64,000 nucleotides of DNA. Origin: Anodontia alba (taxonomy: Eukaryota; Mollusca; Bivalvia; Lucinida; Lucinidae). The DNA lies in the NCBI GenBank assembly GCA_964016985.1, contig OZ024821.1, positions 84,045,035-84,109,034 of the forward strand, written 5' to 3'. Shown piece after piece: positions 12,070 through 23,138 of this stretch (the stretch's first letter is position 1; the number at the start of each line of letters is the position of its first letter). A program made the position numbers and the translations under genes. The notes beneath the pieces were generated by a model. That model made no database searches and was not told the DNA's origin. It saw only the letters and a program-made list of their open reading frames with translations.

Positions 12070-12299
12070 TTAACCCTTTCACTGCCACAGGTAATAATAA
12101 TAGGCTTTTGCAAACAGCATAGCTCCAGATGAGACGGCTCATATGAGTATGAGCCGTCTCATCTGGATCTATGCTGTTTGACATTCAGTATTTCAACTTT
12201 ACGTATAAACTTCTTTTCAAGAAATAAAGAGAGAGAAAAGCAGACGACGTTTAAAGCAGGCGACAAATGTCGTCTGAAATTTGGCGCCGAAAGAATTAA
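12070..12299. mobile_element. TTAA-type MITE, gagacggctc core subfamily
   Basis: TTAAccctttcactgccac at the left and tttggcgccgaaagaaTTAA at the right. Centre gatgagacggctcatatgag/ccgtctcatc is a perfect stem. Also carries agcagacgacgtttaaagcagg. Confidence 0.72.
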
Positions 12300-12363
12300 T
12301 GCAAATAATTTTATTACGTATGTTATGCACATGCATAATGTGCGTAATGAATAAGTTCGTGAT

Positions 12364-12604
12364 TTGTTTGTGTTGAGGTTTTACGGCCCAGTCAACCCAA
12401 TGGGGTCATGTCGAGCGCGGTCAGTTTACCTAACAACACATTTACTGGGCAGGCTTAGTCCTCTAAGCAATTAACCAGTATTGTGTACATTCTTTCGCCA
12501 GAAACTGACAACTGCCCTTCTTGAATCAGTGGAAGGGAGAGAATGACCGTAGAAAATATTTCATGATCAATCTCCACGAAAGAATGTTGCCGACCTCGGC
12601 GGGG
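12364..12604 (-). mobile_element. 5'-truncated SINE copy
   Basis: Reverse-orientation copy cut off near the B-box (cgggggttcg). An exact 9-bp repeat gttcgtgat lies at 12355-12363 and 12605-12613, so the truncation seems to have happened at integration, possibly aided by the gttcg homology. Confidence 0.82.
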
Positions 12605-13012
12605 GTTCGTGATAATTAGTTGAATAACTCCCCTGAGTGTCTAAAATTCTACATTTCTGCATGTATTTATCGAATTTACGTAAGGAAATGCATACTTATA
12701 ATGAAGCAGAAAGACCTCTATTGATGTTTCTGAATGCAAACCTATCTTTTTTCACAGAACACCTGAGTGTCATCTTTCTAAACTATTGATTCACTCCCTT
12801 CAGATTTTAAACGTCGGCGTACAAAGTTAATGTCGAAATATTTCAGAATTTTTATAATTGTTGTTGGCGCAGTCATTAATCAGGAATTTAAACAATAAAA
12901 GGTACGTTTTAGTTATAGTACGATGTTGCCAGATTTTGCATATCATTGCATTTCAGGAATTATTATGGGATAGACTTCTTTTACAAGTCTTTATATAGCT
13001 AATTGTCAAATC

Positions 13013-13199
13013 CTCAACCTTTATCACTCCCTGGGCAAATTCAGCAGACGACAAATTGAGGATATTTCCCTAATTTTTTCCCCAAACAATAGGATTTGAC
13101 ATTTCGAGCAAAATGTAAAATGCCACTTACTGAGAAAAATAAGAATCCTATTTCAAAATATCATCTGCTGAGATTTTTTCCAGCTCGCTAAGTGTTACT
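13013..13199. mobile_element. Family B MITE, centre partly lost
   Basis: From tcaacctttatcactccctgg through gcagacgacaaattgagg to catctgctgag...ctcgctaagtgtta. Confidence 0.7.
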
Positions 13200-13371
13200 T
13201 GGTCGTTTCATGTACCGGTCAAAACCATTTACGAATTGATAAAATGGAAATAAAATGTTCTTAAGTTAATGAAAAAAAAAAAAAGAAAATAGCTGGCTCG
13301 GCTCTTGAAATACAATGTATAATGAAATTAACGGTAGTGTTTCGTCACTGCTAGTAGACCTCATTACGAAA

Positions 13372-13638
13372 ACACACCTATTCAAATATACTGAAAATTT
13401 TACCACCAAAAAAATGAATATTTTCAGAAAAAAATTCTGATATTTTTCATATTTCTGCTCAAAACATAGATTGTGGGTATTCGTTAGAACCGCCTCTGTG
13501 AGGCGGTTCTAACGAGTACCTGCAATCTTTGTTTTGAGCAGAAATAAGAAAAATAACGTATACCCCTGTAAACCCCAGTTTTACTATTTAAAAGTGAGGT
13601 TTCAGGGGGTCAAAATTATATAGGTATGTTTTCGTTAT
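13372..13638. mobile_element. Family A MITE
   Basis: From cattacgaaaacacacc to ggtatgttttcgttat with the intact central stem gttagaaccgcctc/gaggcggttctaac. Confidence 0.8.
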
Positions 13639-13711
13639 GGAAATGGAATAATCTCAAAGAAAGAAAGCTGAAGAGCAAGGCAGTGATGTTTTACAATGTA
13701 GTACACCAACT

Positions 13712-14046
13712 AATACCGGCACAGTGGCTCAGTGGTAGAGCGTCCGCTTTGTAGCCGGGAGGTTGCGGGTTCGATCCCCGGCCGGGTCATACCAAAGACT
13801 TTTAAAAAATGGTACTAGCTGCTCTTTCGCTTGGCGCTCAGCATTAAGAAAGTAGAGCTAGAACTGGTCAGCTCAGTGTCAGTATAATGTGACTGGGTGG
13901 AATATCATGTCAAAGTATCTGGGGCGTGATATTTCAGTGAGGCAGCACTCTAAAAGTGAGCATTGAGCTCCCTGCCACATCCAGACACCGTCGCGATATG
14001 ACTGAAAACGGTTGAAAGCGACGTTAAGCCCAAATCAAACAAACAA
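13712..14046 (+). mobile_element. Second tRNA-derived SINE family, intact copy
   Basis: Starts with a tRNA-like head (A-box tggctcagtggtagagcg, B-box GGTTCGATCCC) followed by an unrelated body and the 3' end cgacgttaagcccaaatc plus an aaac tail, a 3' end style seen in several metazoan SINEs. A 12-bp duplication agtacaccaact sits at 13700-13711 and 14047-14058. A decayed relative is at about 38275-38425. Confidence 0.85.
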
Positions 14047-14431
14047 AGTACACCAACTGATTGCTATATCAGAGCTGAACAGTTAATCGATTATCGGTTC
14101 TGCCAGTGCGATCGATAATCGATTAGTAATCACTGAAGAGTTGGTCATAATTGTACCTGTGTGTCTGAGCATAGACTGGCTCCAGTCGTTTCTGCATTAT
14201 TTTTCATTGTTTATCACTCTCTATAGCTGTATTTGTCAGTTTAATCCCATTTCACTGTTTTACTACAGAATCTTATCTTTTCCACTAAGGGACATAACTT
14301 ATCAAATCATTATAAGCTGTACTAGATTAAATACCTTTGAAAAGAAAAGAGAAAATGATGGAAAAAGAGTCTGGAGACAGACTAGTCTGAGCATCTCTTA
14401 CCATATGTTGTACTTTACTGTATGTATTTGA

Positions 14432-14621
14432 TCTGACAGGCATGAGCAAACAGTTTAGACCCAGATGAGACGCCGCAAATGCGGCGTCTCAACAGGGTCT
14501 ACACTGTGTGCCACTCATCCAGCTATTTTAGAAGCAACATTGGGTAGTAAGTTTGTTCAAATTTTAGATTAAGTATGGCAAGGATCTCAGGTGGCTGATT
14601 ACTAAGGATAAATACGGTAAA
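14432..14621. mobile_element. Hairpin MITE family D (reverse)
   Basis: Core gcaaacagtttagacccagatgag, centre agacgccgcaaatgcggcgtct, right part cactcatccagc...ttcaaattttag...aaggataaatacgg. Confidence 0.72.
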
Positions 14622-14812
14622 ATAAGAGACGTAGAAATTAAATGATCGATTATTAGCAAATCTGTAACGATAATCATTTTTTATGGAATTTATCGATCAA
14701 TTAATTGGATATCCGATTAATTATGCCAGCCTTAGAATCTGCTGCCTCCAGAAGTCATCTAAGCACCGAGCCTTGTGATGTTCAAGCAGCGACTGCTACT
14801 CATCACCTCCAT

Positions 14813-15112
14813 GTTTGTTTATTTGTGTTGAGGTTTTATGGCCCAGTCAACCAAATATGGTCATGTCGAGCGCGGTCAGTTTACCTAACCACCCTTTTAC
14901 TGGGCGGGCTTAGTCCACTATGCGGTTAACCAGTATTGTGCACATTCTTACGCAAGAAACTGACAACTGTCCTTCTTGAATCAGCAGAAGGGAGAGAATG
15001 ACCGTAGAAAATATTTCATGATCAATTTCCACGAAAGAATTCTGCCGACCCGATGGGGGTCGAACCCGCAACCTCCTAATCATCAGTCGGACGCACATCC
15101 AACTGAGCCACA
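14813..15112 (-). mobile_element. tRNA-derived SINE copy (first family)
   Basis: Reverse copy running from the tttgtgttgagg tail to the head ccaactgagccac. The head is damaged at its outer end and no clear target-site duplication was seen. Confidence 0.8.
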
Positions 15113-16232
15113 TAAAGAGATCCACGCCGGGCTCCAGCCCGGCGTATCTATTTGAGGTTGTTGTTTTTTTTATCCATAAGCAGAACTTGGCTTTCCCACA
15201 TATGACCCGAGCGAGGCTCGAACCACAGCGCTGAGAAACCTAGGTTGTTTTTGTAAAATGTGTATGCATTTGGAGAACATCGGTTGTCTTCCAGTTTTAT
15301 GGGGTTCTTATTGGGGTTTATATAACTATTCACTCCCCACATATTTTTATTATTCAAAGTCACACTTTTGCAGCAGAGAACTGTGCTATTGGTAACATAG
15401 TGAAATAAAAAATGGGGAGTACTGTGTAGAAGGAATGTAGCAATGTGGGTTTTGCTCGTTTAAAAGAGAAATGAGCAGTTTTCCCGTAGGAGCCTCAATT
15501 TGACCATTCGACCTGCAATGAGCTTGTTGCTGTCAATATTCGTGCACATTTGAATTTTTTTCATTTCGTGTTTTTCGTCGTACTACGAAGAAGAAACAAA
15601 AGATATTTTTCTTTGTTTACGATTGGAAATATGCATTCTCAAACCGAACGGATTGTAAGCTGGTTTAATAATACAGTTTAATTTGATATTCAAGCATGGA
15701 AAGATTTGGGCCGAAACAAAACGTTATGAGTGGAGAAAAGAACGAAACACTGCTACATAGATGATTTCGGATATAGTATGTTCGGCCTAGGCTATGGATG
15801 GCGACAATTATGTAATTATGTAATAGCTAGAAAACAGACGATCATAGCTGATTTTTTTACATAGCTCTGATAACGTCTGTAATGTTTTTATCGTTCAGTA
15901 TTGCGATAATTTATATAATTACAACCTTTCATAAATTATAACATTTTTCCACCATACTACGATCTATAGGGAGCTAAGTAATGCATGACAGATTAGTTTT
16001 CCGGCGTATTGATGCTTTGCACCAATGTTTTCTTGTAGTATTTAAGCTGTTTTTATCTGCACCACAATCGGCTCTGATGACACATATACGTGCGCATTAA
16101 AGTTCGAACACAAAACCGGTTTCGTCGAGTGATGAACTCATTGGAAGAAAAAGAAAATCTGAACCTGGTCTGAATATGAATTAGTTAAGGTGACACGTTA
16201 GATGGCATTCATTCACTAAGGATGTGTAACAG
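15113..16232. other. No gene seen
   Basis: Starts with a small perfect hairpin cgccgggctccagcccggcg (15127-15146). The rest is AT-rich with no domain-like frame. Confidence 0.6.
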
Positions 16233-16412
16233 CCCAGTAAGCATTCTACATAAATCTATAGCGGGCCGTTATCCCGATAACGGCCCGCTTTAAATTTATA
16301 AAGAAAGCTAGCTGGGCTCTACATAAATCTATAGCGGGCCGTTATCGGCCCGTCAGGGTAGCTGACGGGACGATAACGGCCCGCTATAGATTTATAAAGA
16401 ATGCTAGCAGGG
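16233..16412. mobile_element. Family F long hairpins, tandem pair
   Basis: A first hairpin cccagtaagcattctac...gaaagctagctggg (to 16316) with a shortened loop (gttatcccgataac), then a second ctacataaatctatagcggg...gaatgctagcaggg with the full loop ggcccgtcagggtagctgacgg. They share the agctggg junction. Confidence 0.78.
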
Positions 16413-16639
16413 ATTGAGGTTACTCTCTGTCACAAATCTAGAGACACTATCCTCAGGCGCTTCATCTGAGGACATTTGAGGATTATAAGCCTTTGCATAT
16501 AACCGTTCTAGCGAAGAGCACTTCAAAACTAATCGTCTGCTGCTTTCTTTACGCGAACTCTGTAGTACCAAAGAAGGAAAATTACATTTTATCAGCGTTT
16601 TAGGGTCTCGACGTACTTGACGACAGCTGCTGCGATCAC

Positions 16640-16850
16640 CATTACGAAAACATGCCTATTTAAATATACTGAAAATTTTATCACCAAAAAATGAAAATTT
16701 TCAGATAAAAAAATCTGATATTTTTTTCATATTTCTGCTCAAAACATAGACGTACGTTTTGAGCAGGAATATGAAAAAAAAATTTTATCTGAAAATTTTC
16801 CTATTTTGGTTGTAAAATTCCCAATATATCTGAATAAGCGTGTTTTCGTA
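16640..16850. mobile_element. Family A derivative made of two left arms
   Basis: Both ends carry the same (left) arm in inverted orientation: cattacgaaaacatgcc...tgaaaattttcag at the left and ctgaaaattttcctattttgg...gcgtgttttcg at the right. The right-hand part with gtaaaccccagtttt is missing, so this is a symmetric foldback derivative. Confidence 0.7.
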
Positions 16851-16852
16851 CT

Positions 16853-17035
16853 GATGTGCGCCCAGCGAAGATTCTGATCAAAATCTTCGCTGTGCGCATT
16901 TTTGAACAGCCAAAGGTGCAAAGTTTCTTCATGCGGACAATGAAAACTGATCCGACTGTGCAGTTGCACAGGCTGATTCGAGTCTTCGTTGGGCGCACAT
17001 GACAGAAGGTACGTTTTCCCACGTTGAGGCTGATT
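16853..17035. repeat. Repeat family K (gtgcgcccagcgaagattctgatc)
   Basis: gtgcgcccagcgaagattctgatc at the left and gagtcttcgttgggcgcacatg at the right are inverted. Relatives at 36695-36899, 44190-44300 and 46885-47003/47567-47635. Confidence 0.6.
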
Positions 17036-17443
17036 TTATGCTGTCAGACGACCTCTCCGCAGAACTGACTGATAATTAGTGACAGTGAAGTCACCGGTAA
17101 TTAAAGTTTAGACAAAATTTACAATGGTTTCGAAGGTATTTTGTCAGGTTTGTCTAAGGAAAATTAACCGTTCTCCGTATGGGCGTGGTTAAGTACACTC
17201 TAAAATTTGCGCCAAGAATTCTTTGTTAGGTTGAACACAGCACAGAATTAGTGTTGTACAACTTCAAACCCAATGAAATTATGAGTGTGCGATGGTACAA
17301 ACTACAATACTTTTTTTCAAATAAATAATGTTTGCATAGTTTCTTTCTTTTGTGTGTTGGGTACGCTTTACTGAAGCTATAAAGTAACTGTGAAAGCCAT
17401 GACCTTTGCAAACCACTGATATCTCCAGGTAAGAGAGGATATC

Positions 17444-17602
17444 CATTTATCTTCTTTTTTATTTTTTATTTTTTCTCCACGAAAGTATACGTTGTGGTAC
17501 TCATTAGAAGCGCCTTAGAGAGGCGCTTCTAATGAGTACCACAAGGTATGCTTTCGTGGAGAAATAAGAAAACTATCAATTCTTTTCGGTTGAAAAAAGG
17601 TC
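17444..17602. mobile_element. Palindromic family G (cttctaatgagtaccaca stem)
   Basis: ttctccacgaaagtatacg...cattagaagcgcc mirrored by ggcgcttctaatg...tatgctttcgtggagaa. Related copies end in gccttatctggagctatgc. Confidence 0.7.
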
Positions 17603-17800
17603 TTATCTTGGACTTCACAATGTCAAGCACGTTTACCCAGCAGCGTTTATGTTGTGTGATGATCGGTGAAAGTCAGATCCAATTTTCTGATATGTGAGAC
17701 TCAACGGTTGATGATTATGCAGAGCAAGAAAATACCCGAAGGTTCTCTGCAGCCCTGTTATCTGATCAAAACTTTCTCTATAACGATATGTTCTTTATAT

Positions 17801-18747
17801 GGCAAGCCGTTTTACTATTTATTAAGCAAAATAGATATCTTGTATATTATATCAGATATCTTATATAGGATATATCTAATATAGGATATAAGATATCTGA
17901 TATACTAATTCAGATATCTTATATCCTATATTAGATATCTTATATCCTATATGAGATATCTATAATATATGAGATATCTTATTTAATTCCGCATATAAGA
18001 TATCTAATTTACCATATAAGATATCTTATTTGTTAAATAAGATATCTTATTTATTAATATAGATATCTAATATACTAAATAAGATATCTGATATACTAAA
18101 TGAGATATCTTATTTGATTTAATAAATGAGATATCTTCTTTAGTAAACAAGATATCTTATATCCTATATGAGATATCTTAATTAGCATATCAGATATCTT
18201 ATATAGCATATTAGATATCTTATATATCAATTCAGATATCTTATATAGCATATTAGATATCTTATTAGACAATAAGATATCTTTTTTATATAAGATATCT
18301 AATATAATATATCAGATATCTTATATATTATATAAGATATCTGATATATTAAATCTGATATCTGATTTATAGAATAAATAGCAAAACGGCTTTCTGGCAA
18401 GCCATTTTACTATTAATTATACATTATATCAGATATCTTTTATAGGATATAAGGTATCTAATATAGGATATGAGATATCTGAAATAGTATATCAGATATC
18501 TTTTATCCTATATAAGATATCTTATATCCGATATAAGATATCTGATATATCATATTAGATATCTTATTTAATTCCACATATAAGATATCTTATTTACCAT
18601 ATAAGATATCTTATTTGTTAAATAAGATATCTAATATATTAATATAGATATCTGATATACTAAATAAGATATCTGATATACTGAATGAGATATCTTATTT
18701 AATTGAACAAATGAGATATCTTCTTTAGTAAATAAGATATCTTATAT

Positions 18748-18811
<64 letters not shown>

Positions 18812-19056
18812 ATATCTTATATAGCATATCAGATATCTTATATAACATATAAGATAACTTATATGCCAATTAAGATATCTTATATAGCATATCAGATATC
18901 TTGTACAGCATATAAGATATCTAAATTGACATATAAGATATCTTATTTATATAAGATATCTAATATAATATATCAGATATCTTATATATTATATAAGATA
19001 TCTGATATATTAAATCAGATATCTGATTTATAGAATAAATAAGAAAACGGCTTGCC
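17801..19056. repeat. Duplicated palindrome array rich in AGATATCT
   Basis: Two adjacent elements, 17801-18393 and 18396-19056, each open with ggcaagcc(g/a)ttttacta and close with aaaacggctt, an inverted pair. Between the ends the palindrome AGATATCT or its core GATATC recurs about every 18-26 bases, most often about 21; I count about 25 in the first and 24 in the second. Linkers are AT-only or nearly so (ttatatcctatat, ttatttaccatata). The two halves follow the same order of linkers, so one arose by duplication; the second also contains (AT)n at 18752-18808. Confidence 0.85.
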
Positions 19057-19189
19057 ATATCTTTACTATCCAGATACTGGAAACGTGCTTGCTGATCTGG
19101 ACATTTGTTGCTTGAGTATGCCATAAAGACTATTTTCTTGCGATGCGTACCAGATATCTGTATCATGAGAACCACTGAGATATTTTGCC

Positions 19190-19367
19190 TATACCAGTCT
19201 ATGGGCTAATTCAGCAGACGTCAAATAGATGATATTTGTCTTATTTTACCCAGAAAACACGCTTTGACATTTCAAGAAAATTGCATGAAATTTAAACCTA
19301 CATGAAATATCAAATTCGAAATTTCACGTTCTTTTTTTTTTTTTGTTTGTTTGTTTGTTTGTTGTTG

Positions 19368-19401
<34 letters not shown>

Positions 19402-19463
19402 GAGAACGAAGAAAAGTCTTTCAAAATGTCGTCTGCTGAAATATTACCAGGATACTAAGTGAT
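19190..19463. mobile_element. Family B MITE expanded by T-runs
   Basis: From taccagtctatgggctaattcagcagacg to gtcgtctgctgaaatatt...ctaagtgataa, with poly-T and tttg runs (19329-19402) in the right arm. Confidence 0.65.
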
Positions 19464-19504
19464 AATAATGTGGGAATTGGCAGGACTGCCTGCCTTTTTT
19501 GCTT

Positions 19505-19560
19505 ACTTGGTATGAGTAACTGAGCCGGAGTGTTGCGGGTTCGAGTCTTGCATGGGCATT
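19505..19560 (+). repeat. tRNA-like B-box fragment
   Basis: Contains gttgcgggttcgagtcttgc after a degenerate head. Probably a SINE remnant. Confidence 0.3.
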
Positions 19561-19583
19561 TTTTTTTTACTCCGTAATCGAGA

Positions 19584-19793
19584 TTAACCCTTGTCATGCT
19601 GAATAAATTAAGATGCTACGCCCACTTCTAATTTCCAGCCAATCAGATTATTTGATCCGGGTTTTTGATAGAAATTCACATATTTAATGACAAACAGTGC
19701 AGATCCAGATCAGAAGCCAACTGATCTGCATCTACACTGTGTGCTAAGACAGGGCATGTCGTGCTGAGCAAGAGAAGGGTTAAATTAATTGCT
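19584..19793. mobile_element. Family C piggyBac-type MITE
   Basis: TTAA at 19584 and 19790; one of the two central arms is shortened (cagaagccaactgatctg remains). Confidence 0.78.
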
Positions 19794-19799
19794 AGTAGG

Positions 19800-19983
19800 T
19801 GTTCTTTCTAAAATTTGAACAAATCAGTTCAACCATCCCGTCTACAAACTGGCAATTGAATGGCAAATTGTGTAGACCTGGATAATTATATGGCTCCCCT
19901 GTAACTTTAGGAGCAGTGTGATGTGGGGATATACCGTTTGCTCAGATGTGTCGGGTCCAAGTATCAAAATTAATGCGGTAATC
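19800..19983. repeat. Hairpin MITE family D, diverged centre
   Basis: Contains aaaatttgaacaaatcagtt, ggcaaattgtgtagacctgg and gctcagatgtgtcggg; the centre is atggctcccctgtaactttaggagc rather than the usual stem. Confidence 0.5.
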
Positions 19984-20019
19984 CAAGCGGGCAAAAGATG
20001 TTTATAGAACTTCATGACA

Positions 20020-20231
20020 TGGCATCGACGTTGATGTGACATCGTTTCAACGTTGTGTGCCCGCTGGGAATTTTCTTTGGGCTATTTTACCCCAGCTGGC
20101 ACGCAAAGTTGGGACAACGTTGCATCATTATAGATGCAGCGTCATGACCCAACGTCGCATGACCATCGATGCAATGTCATGCATCGACGTTGTTTCGACG
20201 TTGTATAAACGCCATGTGCCTGCTGGCACAT
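20020..20231. repeat. Family E palindromes, half copy plus full copy
   Basis: A half copy gacatcgtttcaacgttgtg...cccgctgg (to 20068), then a full copy cagctggcacgcaaagttggg...cgccatgtgcctgctgg (20094-20227). Confidence 0.62.
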
Positions 20232-20233
20232 GA

Positions 20234-20442
20234 TTAACCCATTTATGCCTGGTGGACTCTTTTACCTAATCTCTTTGGACAGGTCCATTACCAAGTGAAA
20301 GGATCTCCGGTAAGTTTAACTACTATTGTTGGTGCTAACAGTGTAGACCCTGATCAGACGCCGCATATTGCGGCGTCTGATCTGGGTATACACTGTTTGC
20401 CCCAGTGCCCGTTTTATGGGACGGTAAGCATAAATTGGTTAA
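20234..20442. mobile_element. TTAA-type MITE, gacgccgc core subfamily
   Basis: TTAAcccatttatgcctgg at the left and agcataaattggTTAA at the right. The centre agacgccgcat/tgcggcgtct is a perfect hairpin within the shared CAGTGTAGACCCTGATC frame. Confidence 0.78.
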
Positions 20443-20639
20443 GCTGCAGTCCGGTATATCAGTACTCAATCAAAATTGATTCAAATATTACCTTACCTTA
20501 CCTTACCTGCAATACCTTACGAACCTACTGGTCAGTGTAGACCATGAACTAGGTCTAAACTGTATATTCACTATTCTGTCAGAAATTTTAGGTAATAATG
20601 ATTCTACACGTTGAACTCATTTGACAGGTTCAACACAAC

Positions 20640-20885
20640 TCACCCGTAACATTGCTGTTGTGCGACAAAACTCGATATTGGATTTATCAAGGTTTTTCCA
20701 TACACAGATCTGCTGTGTATATCTGGAACCTTTTATACAGGCTTCCTATAAAAATTGGATATATAGTTTTCAACAGGTTTGTTTTGTTTGTTATGTTTTG
20801 TTGTTTTTGTTGTTATTGTTGTTGTTTTTTGTCTTTTCTTTTCTTTTGCGATTGGCTTTCACAATTGTAAATAGACGAATTTAGT
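20640..20885 (+). pseudogene. Possible LINE 3' fragment
   Basis: A plus-strand frame reads RYWIYQGFSIHRSAVYIWNL then LYRLPIKI, loosely like the RSA..IWN.LP segment near the C-terminus of many LINE reverse transcriptases. The surrounding frames are broken and T-rich sequence follows. The similarity is short and could be chance. Confidence 0.25.
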
Positions 20886-20939
20886 AGGCGCTCGCAATGT
20901 ATATAGGTTGAAAACAGGATTCTTGTATTGAGTGGGGAA

Positions 20940-20983
20940 CGCACACACACACACACGCACACACACGCACACGCGCGCGCGTC
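20940..20983 (+). repeat. (CA)n/(CG)n microsatellite
   Basis: cacacacac changing to cacgcgcgcgcg. Confidence 0.88.
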
Positions 20984-21039
20984 ATGGAATGGAAGAAATG
21001 ATTATAAAAAAGGGAAAAGTATGTCAGATGCAGGACCCG

Positions 21040-21095
21040 AACCCGCCACCCTCCAGCTTGCAAGTCAGGTGCTCAACAACCTGAGCTAATCAGGC
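21040..21095 (-). repeat. tRNA-like sequence (SINE head or tRNA pseudogene)
   Basis: On the minus strand there is an A-box-like tagctcaggttgttgagc and a B-box ggttcgggtcc. The fold is poor and a repeat-rich tail follows, so I do not call a functional tRNA. Confidence 0.45.
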
Positions 21096-21306
21096 CGATG
21101 TCCTCGCCAATTTATCTGTCTTTTTCATCTCAAATTGATCTGTGGGCATAATCGCTCTGTGTAAAACCTAAAACACGTGAAGAAAGACGCTATATATAAT
21201 TTAAAAGCAGGTTAAAAACATGTCATCAGTTATGGCCTTGGATATCAGCATAGACGAGAACCTTAAAATTGTCCAGTGAAGGTGCTGATAAAGTGCTATA
21301 AGACAG

Positions 21307-21433
21307 CCCAGCAAACACACAATGTCGTATCAGCGTCGTTACAACGTCGTTGCAGCGACGTTGTAACGACGTTGATGCGACGTTGTGTGGTTGCTAACCC
21401 ACAAAGTTGATGCGGCATTGTGTTTTTGCTGGG
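21307..21433. mobile_element. Family E palindrome with a duplicated end
   Basis: cccagcaaacacacaatgtcg through gcgacgttgtgtggttgct forms the main foldback; an extra ttgatgcggcattgtgttttgctggg follows. Confidence 0.68.
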
Positions 21434-21718
21434 AGGGCATTCTAGAGCGAAGCGCTATTGAGAGGGAGGATCCTTTATAGGCGTTGACCGAACAGGATGG
21501 TACAAGGAATCATTGTTGATGACCTCTAGTTGATACTTCCGCAGATATTGAATACTGGTATGCTGGGATTTTAAAGAGGCTGTTGACCATCTTGTACACC
21601 ATTATAGCCTTGTTCTGCTGTCGCCTTGTTTGTAGACCCCCACCCTAGCCATTCAAGCTCTTGCATCATTGAAGTAAGATCGCTTGTTCGGCTGGAGCCA
21701 TTGAAGCAGAACCTGGCA

Positions 21719-21997
21719 CATTACGAAAACACGCCTATTCAAATATATAGAAAATTTCATCTCCAAAAACTGAAAAAAACTCAGATAAAAAACTCCGATA
21801 TTTTTCATATTTCTGCTCAAAACATAGATCGTGGGTACTCGTTAGAACCGCCTCGCCGAGGCGGTTCTAACGAGTACCCACAATCTATGTTTTGAGCAGA
21901 AATAAGAAAAATAATGTATACCCCTGTAAACCCCAGTTTTAGTGTATAAAAGTGGGGTATAAGGGGGGCAAAATTATATAGGTATGTTTTCGTGATG
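21719..21997. mobile_element. Family A MITE inserted in the LINE
   Basis: A near-intact copy with a perfect centre gttagaaccgcctcg/cgaggcggttctaac. It splits the reverse-transcriptase remnant after VEAVQGRA and is therefore younger than that insertion. Confidence 0.82.
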
Positions 21998-22951
21998 AGC
22001 TCGTCCCTGGACTGCTTCTACTTTGGCTGTCGGTCCTGGTATGCAGATCCCCAATCGTGGCTGAATACTCAAGCTGGGGACGGATGAGGGACTCGTAGCA
22101 CTATACCTTGACAGCTTTCTTTTTTTTCTTCTTCTTCTCTCTATATATATACTGCTACATACCCTCACGGACATTCTGGGCAGATTCTGTTTGCAGGATG
22201 AAGGCCTACAAGTAACCATTTTGAGTTACCGTTAGGTTTTTAATCTGCACAGGGTGTCATTTTTCTGCACAGGGTGCCTCCGGTTAATGTCCCGATCCAT
22301 AGGACGGCACACTTTTCTCATGTAGGTACGTTGCTTGAGAGGTCTCTCTCAACTATCAACTATACGCCGTGGATAAAGAAGGCAGTCTGTATGATTTTGC
22401 ATTTATGGGTTATTCGGATGTATTCGCATTTGTCTAGGTTTAACAGCATCTGTCGGTCATTTCCCCGTTCCTGAAGATGATCAAGGTCAGCCTGCAACAG
22501 CTCTGCTTTTTGGTTGTCTCGGGTCGCTCTGTACAATAGACAGTCATTTGCGAATAGTCATACTGACAAAAAGACTCTTGAGGGCAAGTCTTTGATGTAC
22601 TCGAAGAGTAGGAAGGGACCAAGCACTGTCCCTTGAGGTACTCCAGAACTGACTGGCACAAAGGGAAATGACTTTCCATCTATGACAACGTTCGGGCTTC
22701 TATCGGCGAAGAAGCTCTGTATCCATAATCTCCAACTCCATAATCATGGAGCATAGCAGCAAGGCGCCGATGTGGAACTTTATCAAACGCCTTGCTGAAG
22801 TCCAACAAAATGGCGTCGATGTGTTAGCGTCTGTCGAATCCTGTTGCAAGGTCATGCACTGTGATGAGCAGCTAGGTCTCATAGGATCTCTTTTTTTTAC
22901 GGAAGTCATGCTGATGATTATTCAGTATTTTGTTGTTTTCCAGGAACTTTG

Positions 22952-23138
22952 TTAACTCTTTTGGCGCCAAATTGCAGATTACATTTGTCGTCTGCTTTGT
23001 TTTTAATAAACTGTAGATTGGAAAGAAGTTTATATGTAAAGTTGGAAGACTGGATGTCAAACAGTGTAGATTCTGATGAGATGAGCCGTCTCATCTAGTT
23101 CTATCTATTATTATCGTCTGTAGTAGTGAAAGCGTTAA
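22952..23138. mobile_element. TTAA-type MITE inserted in the LINE reverse transcriptase
   Basis: TTAActcttttggcgcc at the left, gtgaaagcgTTAA at the right, core caaacagtgtagattctgatg with centre agatgagccgtctcatct. Removing it with one TTAA rejoins the minus-strand reading frame as EHIVHSHLTKFLENN, direct evidence for a TTAA duplication. Confidence 0.85.

Noticed and set aside
13712..13790. A functional tRNA gene
   Set aside because: A- and B-boxes are present, but the sequence continues into a SINE body with target-site duplications.
20295..20540. An 81-codon plus-strand frame
   Set aside because: It spans a TTAA-type MITE and a (ccttac)n stretch.
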